Shown one piece after another: positions 33,300 through 45,683 of a stretch of DNA of 64,000 nucleotides. Each line of letters starts with the position of its first letter. Position 1 is the first letter of the stretch. Position numbers and translations under genes: made by a program. Source of the stretch: Arachis hypogaea (taxonomy: Eukaryota > Streptophyta > Magnoliopsida > Fabales > Fabaceae); contig NC_092047.1 in assembly GCF_003086295.3 (NCBI RefSeq), forward strand, positions 65,452,054-65,516,053. The letters are read 5' to 3'. The notes under the pieces were generated by a model. That model was given only the letters and a program-made list of their open reading frames with translations. It was not told the origin of the DNA and did no database searches.

Positions 33300-34760
33300 A
33301 AATCCTCTATGTCACAGTATAGAGATTCCTTTGTGTGAGTAGAAGAAGAAAAGAATGTAATGTAAAGAAGAGAAGAGAAAAAACTCGAACACAGAGAGGG
33401 GGTGGTGTTTGAATTTTCGGATGGGAGAGAAGTGTTAGTAGATGAATAAATAAATAGAAGGAGATGAGAGAGAGAAATTCGAAATTTAATTAAAATAAAA
33501 ATTATAATTGAAAGTTAGATTTCGAGAATTAAAGTTGAAATTAAATTAAAATTAAAACAATTAGTTAATTAAAAAGGAATTTTGAAAAAGGAGAGAGGGA
33601 ATTTTCGAAAATAAGAGAGAGAGGATTAGTTAGGTAGTTTTGAAAAAGATATGATTGAAACTAAAAGATAAGATTTGAAAATCAATTTTCAAAAGATAAG
33701 AAGTTAGAAAGGATTTTGAAATTGAATTTGAAAAAGATATGATTGAAATTTTAATTTGAAAAAGATTTGAAAAGAAAATTAAAAAGATTTGATTTTGAAA
33801 ACTAAAGTTGATTACTTGACTAACAAGAAACTAAAAAGATATGATTCTAGAGTTTAAAGATTGAATCTTTCCTAATAAGCAAGTAACAACTTGAAATTTT
33901 TCAATCAATCACATTAAATGCTAATAAAATTTTCGAAAATTAAGAAATAAAATAAGAGAAAGATTTTGAAAACCAAATTTAAAAAGTTTTCGAAAATATG
34001 AAAGAAAAATGAAAAAGATTTGATTTTTTGAAAAAGATTTTGTAAAGATAGGATTTTTAAATTGAAAATTTGATTTGATTCATAAGAAACAATTAAATTT
34101 AAAAACTTTTTTACTAAATCAAATCATATTTTCGAAAATTGAGTAAAATAAGGAAAAGATATTTTTTTGATTTTTGAATTTTTAATGAAGAAAGAGAAAA
34201 ACATGAAAGAGACTCATAGCATAAAAATTATGAATCAAAACACACCATGCATGCAAGAACACTATGAATGTCAAGATGAACACCAAGAACACTTTGAAGA
34301 TCAAGATGAACATCAAGACTTTATTTTTGAAAATTTTTAAGAAAAGAAAAACATGCAAGACACCAAACTTAGAAATTTTCAATAATTAGACACTAACAAG
34401 TTAAAAATGCATATGAAAAACAAGTAAAGATACAAAACAAGAAAATATGAAGATCAAACAAGAAGACTGGCCAAGAACAACTTGAAGATCATGAAGAATG
34501 TAATGCATGAAATTTTTGAAAATAAATTTTTGAAAAATTAAAAAGATGCAATTGACACCAAACTTAAAACTTGACTCTAGACTCAAACAAGAAACACAAA
34601 ATATTTTTGGTTTTATTATTTTGTAAATTTTTTTGGTTTTTTTTCGAAAATTATTTTGGGAAAAGTGAAAAAAAAGAAATATAATTTTTTTTTTGAAAAG
34701 AAAACGAGAAGAAAGTTACCTAATCTGAGCAACAAGATGAACCGTCAGTTGTCCAAACTC
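33300..34760 (-). other. Family A leader, purine-rich low complexity
   Basis: Between primer site and gag the sequence is A/G-rich with repeated tttgaaaa and aaaagattt text (33480-34170) and no gene. acaccaaact motifs lie at 34360 and 34555. Confidence 0.7.
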
Positions 34761-34766
34761 GAACAA

Positions 34767-34784
34767 TCCCCAGCAACGACGCCA
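34767..34784 (-). promoter_or_regulatory. Primer binding site for tRNA-Asp, family A, mutated
   Basis: Reads TGGCGTCGTTGCTGGGGA on the minus strand, two changes from the perfect site; both are C-to-T type on one strand. Confidence 0.85.
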
Positions 34785-34793
34785 AAAACTCAG

Positions 34794-36451
34794 TGTGCAA
34801 AATCGTGATCATTCCATTCCTTGGTAACGGCGCTAAAAACTCAATACGCACGTTCATGATCTTATATCTGTTTCACAACTTCGTACAACTAACCAGCAAG
34901 TCCACTGGTTCGTCCAAGTAATAAACCTTACGTGAGTAAGGGTCGATCCCACGGAGATTGTCGGCTTGAAGCAAGCTATGTTCACCTTGTAAATCTCAGT
35001 CAGGCAGATTCAAATAGTTTTATAGAGTGATAAATAAAAGATAAATAGAATATAACTAGGATAGAGATACTTATGTAATTCATTGGTGAGAATATCAGAT
35101 AAGCGTATAGAGATGCTTTCGTTCCTCTGATCTCTGCTTTTCTGCTGTCTTCATCCAATCAATCATACTCCTTTCCATGGCAAGCTTTATGTAGGGCATC
35201 ACCGTTGTCAATGGCTACATCCCATCCTCCTGTGAAAATGGTCCAATGCGCTGTCACTGCATGGCTAATCATCTGTCGGTTCTCGATCATACTGGAATAG
35301 GATTTACTATCCTTTTGCGTCTGTCACTACGCCCAGCACTCGCGAGTTTGAAGCTCGTCACAGCCATCCCTTCCCAGATCCTACTCGGAATACCACAGAG
35401 AAGGTTTAGACTTTCCGGATCTCAGGAATGGCCATCCATGGGTTCTAACTTATACCACGAAGACGCTAATAACTCGGACTCGGTCCCCTGTATTAGATAT
35501 CCAAGAGATATCCATTCAATCGAAGGTAGAACGGAAGTGGTTGTCAGGCACGCGTTCATAGGGGAATAATGATGACTTTGTCACGATCATCACATCCATG
35601 TTGAAGTGCGAATGAATATCTTAGAAGCGGAATAAGTTGAATTGAATAGAAAAACAGTAGTATTTTGCATTAATCTTTGAGGAACAGTAGAGCTCTACAC
35701 CTTAATCTATGGTGTGTAGAAACTCTACCGTTTTAAAATACATAAGTGAAAGGTTCAGGCATGGCCGAATGGCCAGCCCCCCTAATCTAAGAACTAAACA
35801 TCCAGAGATGATCCCAAGATGTAAATACAATAGTAAAAAGTCCTATTTATACTAAACTAGTTACTAGGGTTTACAGAAATGAGTAAATGATGCAGAAATC
35901 CACTTCCGGGGCCCACTTGGTGTGTGCTTGGGCTGAGCTTGAAGTTTACACGTGGAGAGGTCATTCTTGGAGTTGAACGCCAGTTTGTAACGTGTTTCTG
36001 GCGTTGAACTCCACTTTGCAACTTGTTTCTGGCTCTGAACGCCAGACTGCAACATGGAACTGGCGTTCAACGCCAGTTTGCATCGTATAAACTCGGGCAA
36101 AGTATGGACTATTATATATTACTGGAAGGCCCTAGATGTCTACTTTCCAACGCAATTGGAAGCGCGCCATTTGGAGTTTTGTAGCTCTAGAAAATCCACT
36201 TTGAGTGAAGGGAGGTCAGAATCCAACAGCATCTGCAGTCCTTCTTCAACCTCTGAATCTGATTTTTCCTCAGGTCCCTCAATTTCAGCCAGAAAATACC
36301 TGAAATCACAGAAAAACACACAAACTCATAGTAAAATCCAGAAATGTGAATTTTAATTAAAAACTAATAAAAATATACTAAAAACTAACTAAATCATACT
36401 GAAAACTATGTAAAAATAATGCCAAAAAGCGTATAAATTATCCGCTCATCA
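34794..36451 (-). repeat. 5' LTR, family A
   Basis: Pairs with 26822-28435. Palindrome units lie at 35967, 35998, 36029 and 36060, again 31 bp apart. The inner primer-site-like copy is at 34818-34835 and the shared core at 36104-36238. The left terminus is altered (CAGTGTGC where the partner has TGGTGTGC). Confidence 0.88.
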
Positions 36452-37226
36452 AGCTCCTATCCTTAACCTAGGAGGTTTAGCAGCTCATACTGTACAGAAA
36501 TAATATATGATAAGTTGGGAGAAGATGAAGATCCTTAATAAGAGTGATCTTCCTTCTATTCATACTAATAAATAGACCTAAAAAGATATTAATAATATTT
36601 AAAAATTACAAAAATAAAATAAACTAAGCTTAAGGTGCAAAAATCCACTCTGGGCCCACTTAGTGATTGTTTGGATTGAGCTTGGCGTCCAACTTGGAGG
36701 AGTGGGTGTTGAATGCCTACTAGGGGGTGAATATGCTGCCTTCTGCTTCCTTGGTAGCGTTGAACATCAGTTTTGGGCATTTAACGCTGGCCTTGTTCCT
36801 TCTTGGGCGTTGAACACCAGAAAGGGGGTAAGTTGAGCATTCAACACCCGTTTTGGGATGTCCATTTCAAGAAAAGTATAGACCATTATATATTTTTGGA
36901 AAGCCCTAGAAGTTAGCCTTCCAACGCCATTAAGAGTGTGTCAATTAGACCTCTGTAGCTCCAGAAATACTCATTTGAATGCATGGAGGTCAAAATTTGA
37001 TAGCATCTGTTATCCTTTCTTTGCCTTTGAAAATCAGAGTTTGCCAAAACTTGCCAATTTTACCCAAAAATTACCTAAAATCATAGGAAAAATACAAAAA
37101 CTCAAAGTAGTATCCAAAATGTGAATTTTGCACTAAAACTTACAAAAATATAATAAAACTTGCTAAAATGTGACTAAAAACACTAAGAAAATAGTTTCAA
37201 AAAGGGTATAAAATATCCACTTATCA

Positions 37227-37639
37227 GAACACCAAACTTAAACTATTTCTTGTCCTCAAGCAAAACAAGTAAGACTAAAAAGAAGAGAAAGATACAATAA
37301 TTCCTAGAGTTTTCCATGAAGCTTAGTTCCAAAAAATTGAATGGGACTATTAGCTCTTTACTTCTGAACAGTTTTGACATCTCACTTTTCCTTTGAAACT
37401 CAGAAATATTGACATCTCTTGGAACTAGAAACCGGATTATATTATTTATTCTCTTCTTTTAGCTTTTCTTGATTCTTGAACACAGCTCTTGTTGATGCTT
37501 TGCCCCTTTGAGCCTAGCTATGACTCTAAGCGTTTTATTTTTCCATATTACCACCGGATACATAAACGCCACAGGCACTTAACTGGGGGAACCCTTTGGA
37601 TTCGAATTTAGCTTTGCTTAAATTCTCAGACAGTGGTGC
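37227..37639 (-). mobile_element. Family B internal fragment
   Basis: Starts with gaacaccaaacttaaac next to the B LTR and matches the type of 3' untranslated sequence at 28436-28700, diverged. It is cut at 37640 by a family D LTR. No gene is present. Confidence 0.65.
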
Positions 37640-39109
37640 TGATGTGAAGGTTATCGTCGGTTAGGAACTTTCACAAAATAATTCCATTGCAAGTATAGTC
37701 CAAACCAACAAACAACCTTCAATCAGAGTTTAATTTTGTTTGTCACAAGTACAAACCAATAATAATAACCGAGAGTATTAGATCTCGGGTTGTCTCTCAA
37801 AAGAATTGCAGTGAGGTATGCACATTATTGGTTAGGAGTTTCAAGGAGTGGTTTGCATATAATAAGACTAGAAATTAAATGACAAGAAAATAAATCAAAC
37901 ACTAAAGATAAGAAATACTAGAAAGAGGCATTCATGGAAAGGATTGAGAATCTAGGATTTCTATCTTAGTCATTAATTATCATACAATACTTAACAAGAG
38001 ATAATCCTATTTTATCATCTCCAACATTGATAGAAGGTATAATGTTATCTTCATGTTGAGAGAAAATCAAACAGGACTAGTTAATCCCAATCCATAAGTA
38101 ATGTTAATGGATACAAGACTAACTAATCTCTCTAGATCACCAATCTAAATTGGGTATTAATGACTCAAGATTGCCCAATTTCTCTTTCCAAGCCAAGAAT
38201 GCTCAAAAACTACTCTAACATCCAACCAAGCATTTTATCAAACACTTGAAAGGCATAAAAGGAAAGCATGGAAAAAGGCAAGAATTAATAAATTCTACAA
38301 CTATCCAATGCAAGAAATTAACAATAACAACTCAATTAAATATCAATAAACGAAGAAATATCAAATTGCATTAATAGAAAATCAAAGGTAACAAGAGTTC
38401 ATAAAACATAAAAAGTGGTAAAATAAAGGAAATAACAAGAGAAACTAAGAAGATTGAAGCAAATCAACAAGGAAAAATAAAGGAAACTAAATCAAAACAA
38501 GTAATTCAATCTAAATCTAAGAGAAAAACTAAACTAAGAACCCTAATTTCTAGAGAGAAGAGGGAGCTTCTCTCTCTAGAACTAACCTAAAGCATGTTTC
38601 CTACACTATCTAATTGCTTCCCTTTTATTTCCTCTTGAATTCTGCATCAAATAGCTTAAGAAATGAGTTGGATTTAGGCCTGGAAGGCTCAGAAATCTCC
38701 CCTAGTGTGTTGCCTATAATGAGGTCACGTGACCAATATCACGCATGCACGTGACTGACGTGTGCGTATTGCCTGACAATTGCCTCCTCACGCATATGCG
38801 TGAATGACGTGTGCACGTGGCTCGGAAAATGTCCTCCTCACGTGTACGCGTGAATGACGCATGCACGTGGCCTTGAGTTCTCCAAAAGCTCATTTCTTCA
38901 TGAATTCTCCACTTTGCATGCTTTTTCTCTTCACTTCTTCCATCAAATTATTGCCTTATAAATCTGAAATAACTCAACAAATATATCAAGGCATTGAATG
39001 GAATTCAAGTGAATTGAATTTAGCTAATTAAAGGCCCAAAAAGCATATTTTTAACCATTAAGCACAAATTAGAGAGAATTACAAAAGCATGCTATTTCAA
39101 TGAATAAAG
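37640..39109 (-). repeat. Family D LTR, truncated at its right end
   Basis: Begins TGATGTGAAGG and matches the LTR at 58613-61579 without its nested insert. The last ~70 bp are missing and the sequence passes into family A internal DNA at about 39110. It contains three palindrome doublets starting at 38741, 38790 and 38840, each with partner 17 nt on. Confidence 0.75.
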
Positions 39110-41058
39110 TAACTGTGTTCAAGAATCAACATACAAAACTAGGAGAATCAATAACACTATCTGAATTCTAAGTTCCTATGGATGCCAATCATTCTGAACT
39201 TCAAAGGATAAAGTGAGATGCCAAAACTGTTCAGAAGCAAAAAGCTACTAGTCCCGCTCATCTAATTAGAACTAATCTTCATTGATAATTTTGAAATTTA
39301 TTGTATTTTCTCTTCTTTTTATCCTATTTTGTTTTTAGTTGCTTGGGGACAAGCAACAATTTAAGTTTGGTGTTATGATGAGCGGATAATTTATACCCTT
39401 TTTGGCATTGTTTTTACATAGTTTTTAGTATGTTTTAGTTACTTTTTATTATATTTTTATTAGTTTTTATGCAAAAATCACATTTTTGGACTTTACTATG
39501 AGTTTGTGTATTTTTCTGTAATTTCAGGTATTTTTTGGTTGAAATTGAGGGATCTGAGCAAAAGTCTGATTCAGAGGATGAGAAAGTACTGCAGATGTTG
39601 TTAGATTCTGACCCTCCTACACTTGAAGTGAATTTTCTAGAGCTACAGAATCCCAATTAGCGCGATCTCAATTTCGTTGGAAAGTAGACATCTTGAGCTT
39701 TCCAGCAATGTATAATAGTCCATACTTTGCCCGATATTTGATGGACCAAACTAGCATTCAAACGCCCACCAAAGACCCTTTTATGGAGTAAAACGCCAGA
39801 ACTGGCACCAGAATTGGAGTTAAACGCCCAAACTGGCACCCAAGCTGACGTTTAACTCCAAGAATGGCGTATGCACGTGTAAAGCTCAATGTTCAGCCCA
39901 AGCATACACCAAGTGGGTCCCGGAAGTATATTTCTGCACTATCTGCACTTAGTTACTTATTTTCTGTAATCCCTAGTAACTAGTTTAGTATAAATAGCAG
40001 TTTTTACTATTGTATTCAGGGAGCTTATGCCAATTTTCACATTTGGAGACTGGCCATTCGGCCATGCCTACACTATTTTCTCTTATGTATTTTCTACGGT
40101 GGAGTTTCTACACCTCATAGATTAAGGTGCGGAGCTCTGCTATTCTTCATGAATTAATGCAAGTACTATTGTTTCTCTTTCAATTCATGCTTACTTCTTC
40201 TCCAAGATATAGTCTCGTACTTAATTCAGTTAAGTCAGAATGAAGGGGTGACCCGTGACAATCACCCATTATCTTCGTTACTCGCTTAGCCAAGATCCGC
40301 GTGCCTGACAACCACAAAGCCGTCTACATGATGTTCAACGTAGTCATTGGATGACAGCCGGAGTATATTCTCTTGGGTCTCTAATACACGGACCGAGTCT
40401 GTGAGATTAGGATCTTCGTGGTATAGGCTAGAATCATTGGCAGCCATTCCTGAGATCCGGAAAGTCTAAACCTTGTCTGTGGTATTCCGAGTAGGATCTG
40501 GGAAGGGATGACTGTGACGAGCTTTAAACTTGCGAATGTTGGGCGCAGTGACAGTGTGTAAAAGGATAAGGGTCCTATTCCGACACTAGTGAGAACCGAC
40601 AGATGATTAGTCGTGCGGTAGCTGTACCTAGTATTTTTCATCCAAGACGAAAAATCTGACAGTTGATTAGCCATGCAGAGATCGTACCTGGTATTTTTCA
40701 TCCGAGAGGATCATACAGCTTGCCATGGAAGGGAGCACACATGATTGGAAGAAGATAATAGGAAAGCAGAGGTTCAGAAGCAAGAAAGCATCTCTAAATG
40801 CTTATCTGAAATTCCCACCAATGAATTACATAAGTATCTTTATTTTATTTTATGTTTTATTTATTCTTTAATTATCAAAACCTCATAACCATTTGAATCC
40901 GCCTGACTAATATTTACAAGAAGACCATAGCTTGATTCAAGCCGACAATCTCCGTGGGATCGACCCTTACTCATGTAAGGTATTACATGGACGACCCAGT
41001 GCACTTGCTGGTTAGTTGTGCGGAGTTGTAAAAAGTGTGATCACAATTTCGTACACCA
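39110..41058 (+). mobile_element. Truncated family A element, 3' end with 3' LTR
   Basis: 39110-39375 is the 3' untranslated region of family A in plus orientation (matches the complement of 28436-28690), ending taagtttggtgtta. The LTR 39376-41058 starts TGATGAGCGG and ends GTACACCA, 1683 bp. The rest of the element is missing. Motifs related to the palindrome lie at about 39749-39868. Confidence 0.85.
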
Positions 41059-43076
41059 AGCATTAATGCATATGGTTTAAATATTCAATGCATGGGTTTG
41101 TACCCAATTCCAAATATCCTCAACAAAATACAAAAATACACTTTTATCCTAACTAATATTCCCAAATTTCCCACAATTGAATGATAAATACTCTCACTAG
41201 CCTAAGCTAATCAAAGATCCAAATTAAGGACATTTATTATTTTTCACTTAGGGGTAGTGATGTGCTAAAACTAAGAACAAAAGGGGTTTAGCATAGGCTC
41301 AAAGTTGGTTAACAATAGTAGATAAAAAGTAAGACTATTTGGGTAAGTGAGCTATTGAAATGACGACCTCAATCATATAAAAATGCAATCATACATAAAA
41401 TAATGGACATAAAGAATCAAAGATTACAATCATAGAAAGAGAATAATGCACACAAGAATGAAAATAGTGGTTATATGATGTAACCACACAATTAGGCTCA
41501 AAACTCACAAGATTGTGTGTTCTTAGATCAAAAACATGTTCTACAATATATAATTCAAGCAATTTTTATGAAATTTTTTTTCCTCAAATAAATTGGGGTA
41601 TCAATGCCCTATATAAAAGGAGTTTTCTTAGAAAATGTCATTATTTTGATCAAGATTAATATGTGAAAATGTAACTAAAAATTCTAAAAGACCTAATAAT
41701 AAAATAAAATAATATGTGAAAGTGCTAGGATTAGAAATTTGTCACCCAAAAATGGCCGATCGATCAGACGACCTCCCCACACTTAAAAGTTTGTACCGTC
41801 CTCGGTGTATTCAAAGATAAGCAAGGGGGTACAGCGACTATACGGGTTGCCACCTTCAGCTAGTGGATCAACCGGCTGCTGCGTGTTCTTTCTCCTGTTT
41901 CCATTTTTGCTTATCGTGACTTATCCTAAAAATAGAAGACAGGAGAGTAAGACAAGTAAATATAAAAGCAAGGAAGCATATATCGTTGGAATGAGGTGAT
42001 GATCACTAAAATGAAGTGAGTGAATAGTTTGTGACATTAAAGAGAATAATGTGTGAGTTCTAAGTTGCATGCAGTTTAGAACACACATTAACATAGAAGT
42101 TATGCCACATTTACACAAAAGAAGTACGCACTTCACTCATTCTATTGTTCTTGAGATACTCTAAACCAGTAGGTTAAGACAACCAAACAAGCAATAAAGA
42201 AGCATGAAAGTACTCAGGCAAGAATCAAGTACATGTGAAATGGATGATGAATGGGCATTGATTAATATACAAGGAAGCTTAATGAACAAAGGAACAATGA
42301 AAATCACACATCAATCAATGACACACTTTGAATTTTGGTTTCCATCACCTAGTTGACATAGAATGGAAAACATGGTTGCTATGCAATGTAATAAAAGAGA
42401 ACTAGAGGTGAGAATCAATCACATAGCAAGCATGGTCCATATAGCTTGAGAATTTCAAAAGGATGTCCCTAGGTGAGCTTACAATCCAATTTCACAATTG
42501 AAGCCTTATGCCAAAATGACTAGTTTCAAGTATGTGTAGAGCACACAATTAAACAATTAATGGTCAACATGTCATTAAGGCATAAGCATAACATATGGAT
42601 ACATATGCTCAAGTAACACAATGCATTAAGATAAATGCACAACATCCATCAAGAAATTGCCTAGTCAAAGTAGAGAATTCAAATCATATGGTGGCCAAAT
42701 CATGTAATTTAAAAGAGTTAGAGTGCTTTGAAGGCAATCCATAAATACTTGGTATCCGAAAGATATTAAGCATGAAGAGTTCACAACAAAGTAACAAAGT
42801 ATAACCTCAACAAATAAATCCAATAATGAATGTCAACAACAATGATGCTAAAATAGCATCATGTCGGTGATCAGCAGCAATAAACGGTAAACAAGATTAA
42901 TAATTTAACACTTATACACAAAAATAGAAAATTTAACAAACTAACTAACTAACTAAAAGTGATGGAAGAAGGTGGTATTGGATGATGGTTGGAGAGGGAG
43001 AGAAGAGAAAAGAAGAGAAAAAAAGAAAAGAAATGGAGAGAAGAGAAGAAAAAAAGTGAATGAAACAGGGCAACCC

Positions 43077-43393
43077 ACGCGTACGTGTGGGTCACGCGTA
43101 AGAGTGGAGTGGCCAAGAGGTAGTGCGATGCGTACGTGTCGAGTAGGCATGTGCAGGACATGCAAAATTGGAGGGCGACACGTACGCATGGGAGGAATTT
43201 GTGCTAGACGCACAATTTCCACACGCTACGCGCACAACTGTCTGGTTTTTGTACTGCACCTGCAAAATTTTGGGGGTCACGTGTACGCATGGGCGAGGCG
43301 AACGCGTGAGGGGTTGAAAACTTGGGGGTGACGTGTACGCGTGGGTGAAGCGTACGCGTGGGTGAAGCGTACGCGTGGGTTACGCGTACGCAT
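43077..43393. repeat. Palindrome doublet array of family C' (ACGCGTACGCGT type)
   Basis: 12-mers start at 43077/43094, 43128/43145, 43178 and 43279/43296, then a run at 43331, 43348, 43365 and 43382. Every partner is 17 nt on, and doublets start about 50 bp apart (43077, 43128, 43178). Confidence 0.87.
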
Positions 43394-43471
43394 GGGTGGG
43401 TGCTATGTTTTTAAAATTTTTCAAGTTCTAGCACCAACCCAAGATTCCAAACATCCAAACAGCTACCAAAA

Positions 43472-43831
43472 CACCATCATAAGGTGGTTGGTATGGTAGA
43501 TAAGGATTAGGGTCATATGGGGTGTTTGGTGGTATGGGGCTTGTGAGTAAGGTGGTTCAAAACCATGTTGAGGGGGTGGTTCATAGGCATGTGATGATGG
43601 TTATTGACAATCATAATAAGGGTCACCACATCCATTAGATTGATATGCATTTGGATTAGAATTATACCCATAAGAAACCAGAGGGGGTTGTTGCCAATAA
43701 GGTTGATCAATCCCTTGATGCTCCTCCCATCTTTGATTGTTCCATCCTTGATGCACATCCTCATTGTAGCTTCCATTCCCTACAACATAATTTGAGCCAA
43801 ACTCATAGCCAAAGTGAGGATGAGAATTCAT
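43472..43831 (-). pseudogene. Family C gag-position ORF, N-terminal fragment
   Basis: Starts MNSHPHFGYEFGSNYVVGNG at 43831, close to the starts at 24511 and 52650. A stop follows CGDPYYDCQ, and the sequence after about residue 120 is deleted so that the palindrome array follows almost directly. Not functional. Confidence 0.75.
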
Positions 43832-43958
43832 AATAGCAAAAGAGAATAAAAACAAGTACTAATAAGAACTAATAAAAACTAACTCCTAAAGCAAACAAAA
43901 CTAACAAAGAAGCCTATTAACATATATACAATAGCCAATAACATAACACCATTGCAAC

Positions 43959-43976
43959 TCCCCGGCAACAGCGCCA
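43959..43976 (-). promoter_or_regulatory. Primer binding site for tRNA-Asp, family C'
   Basis: TGGCGCTGTTGCCGGGGA on the minus strand, one change from the perfect site, three bases inside the LTR. Confidence 0.88.
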
Positions 43977-43979
43977 TTT

Positions 43980-45609
43980 TGATGAATGAGATTTGCTCGA
44001 TGGTCTAGAATTTCTCTTATAGAAACAAGAACTTTGTTGTAAGCATAGTTCTACACCAACAAACAATCCTCCCAATCAAAAATTTTGGTTGTCACAAATA
44101 ACAAACCCCAAATAAGAATTAACCGAAGTATTTAAACTCCGGGCCGTCTCACAAGGAATTGCAATGACATGCTCAATTATTGGCTATGAACATGCAAGGG
44201 GGTTTGATTTAGAAGTTAGCAAGGAAATGTAAAAGTAAGAAAGTAAATGACAAATAACTAATGAAATAAAGAAAAAGAACTCCTGGCTAAGCATAGGAAT
44301 TGAGATCATCATCCTTGTCAACAAACCATATATTGATAATTATGAGAGGCCAACCCATTAAGTCTACCTCCAAAAGCTTTAAGTACGTAATATCTACTCC
44401 TAAGCTTGAAGTATGTCAAATAGGCTTGATCACATCAACCCATAAGTCCCAACCTATCTACTAATTAGATTAGTAATGGGTTAGTGTCAATGGATATCAC
44501 ATTGATCACCAAGGGTTCTCAAATTACCAATTCAATGAGACCCAATGACTCAAGGTCACTCAATTCTCTTAGCCTAGGCCAAGAGTAAAGAAAACTACTC
44601 AAAAGCTAAAGGAAACATTTTAACAAACACCTAGAGTGCAAGAAAAGTAAACATCACAAAATGCTAGAATTAGTGAAACCCATAACCAACATAAGCATGA
44701 AATCAACAATAGCAACTAAGATCAACATAAAAGAAACATGGAAACTTAAAATTGCAATAAATAAAATCAAGATCCAACAATGGTTTATCAATACAAAAGA
44801 GAGCAAAACAAGAAATCAACAAGAGAAACTAAGAAGATTAAGACAATAGAACACTAAAATATGAAGAGAATTGAAATCAAAACAAGAATTGAAAGAGAAA
44901 ATTGAGAGTGATTAACCTAAATTTATCCTAATTTCTATCCTAAATCTAGAGAGAGGGGATAGCCTCTCTCTCTAGAATTCTACCCTAAAACATGATGAAA
45001 ACTAAACTATGACTACTTGGTTCATTCCCCCTCAATCATTGGGTTCAATAGCATCAGAAATGAGTTGGATTGGGCCCAAAATGCTTCAGAAATTGCCCCC
45101 AACGAGTTGCCCAAAGTGGACCCATGCTGCTCCATCGGCGCGCACGCGTACAGTGCGCGTGCGCGTCTCTAAACGCCAGGCAACTATGGCAAATTTTATA
45201 TCATTTTAAAGCCCTGGATGTTAGCTTTCAAACGCAATAAGAAACCACCTCATTTGGACCTCTGTAGCTCAAGTTATGGTCATTTGAGTGCGAAAAGGTC
45301 AGGCTTGACAGCTTTGCGGTTCCTTCATTTCTTCATGAGTTCTCCCATTTTGCATGCTTTTCTCCTCACTTCTTCCGTCCAATACTTGCCTTATAAACCT
45401 AAAATCACTCAACAAACACATCAAGGCATCGAATGGAATTAAAGTGAATTGAATTTAGCTATTTTAAGGCTTAAAAAGCATGTTTTCACATTTAAGCACA
45501 AATTAAAGGAGAATTGCAAAACCATGCTATTTCATTGAATAAATGTGGAAAAAGGTGATAAAATCCCCCAAATTAAGCACAAGATAAACCACAAAATTGC
45601 GATTTATCA
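43980..45609 (-). repeat. 5' LTR, family C'
   Basis: TGATGAATGAG to GCGATTTATCA, 1630 bp. It shares blocks with families C and D (caaggaattgcaatg, ctctctctctagaa) and holds the shared LTR core at 45183-45310. Confidence 0.82.
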
Positions 45610-45683
45610 GGCCCCAAGAGTATTGATTGTTGAAATGAATTATGGAGTCCCAAACCTTGTTCTTGCACCCATCTTCTTGTTGA
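45610..45683 (-). mobile_element. Family C internal fragment
   Basis: Matches 23047-23120, the region encoding the C-terminal part of the family C ORF (KVWDSIIHFNNQ-like). The C' LTR appears to have been inserted in it. It is too short to be a gene. Confidence 0.65.

Larger units (their letters stand above)
26822..36451 (-). mobile_element. FIDEL-like (family A) LTR retrotransposon lacking RT and integrase
   Basis: LTRs at 26822-28435 and 34794-36451 with TSD AGCTC at 26817-26821 and 36452-36456. The internal 6.3 kb has, on the minus strand, a primer site, a long purine-rich leader, a broken gag-protease ORF and a remnant of a putative-plant-transposon-protein ORF. There is no reverse transcriptase or integrase. 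From memory, peanut has an autonomous element FIDEL and a non-autonomous partner; this copy fits the second kind. It sits inside the family B LTR. Confidence 0.88.
17895..37226 (-). repeat. Family B 3' LTR split by two nested elements
   Basis: Three LTR pieces, 17895-18552, 26704-26821 and 36457-37226, join in order to match the family B LTR at 15948-17481 (about 1546 against 1534 bp). The first break holds the family C element 18553-26698, the second the family A element 26822-36451. Its left end starts TGGTCTGCAAAATT and its right end is TTATCA. Internal sequence of the same family follows at 37227, so this is the 3' LTR of a truncated minus-strand element. Confidence 0.85.
41059..45609 (-). 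mobile_element. Family C' element, 5' LTR and reduced internal part
   Basis: The right LTR (43980-45609) has a tRNA-Asp primer site at 43959-43976, so it is transcribed leftwards. The internal part has the N-terminal third of the family C ORF, a palindrome array, an internal purine tract (41771-41784) with a diverged hairpin, and non-coding sequence homologous to 20780-21500. Its 3' LTR is lost; a family A piece abuts at 41059. 41785-42960 shows no gene. Confidence 0.78.
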
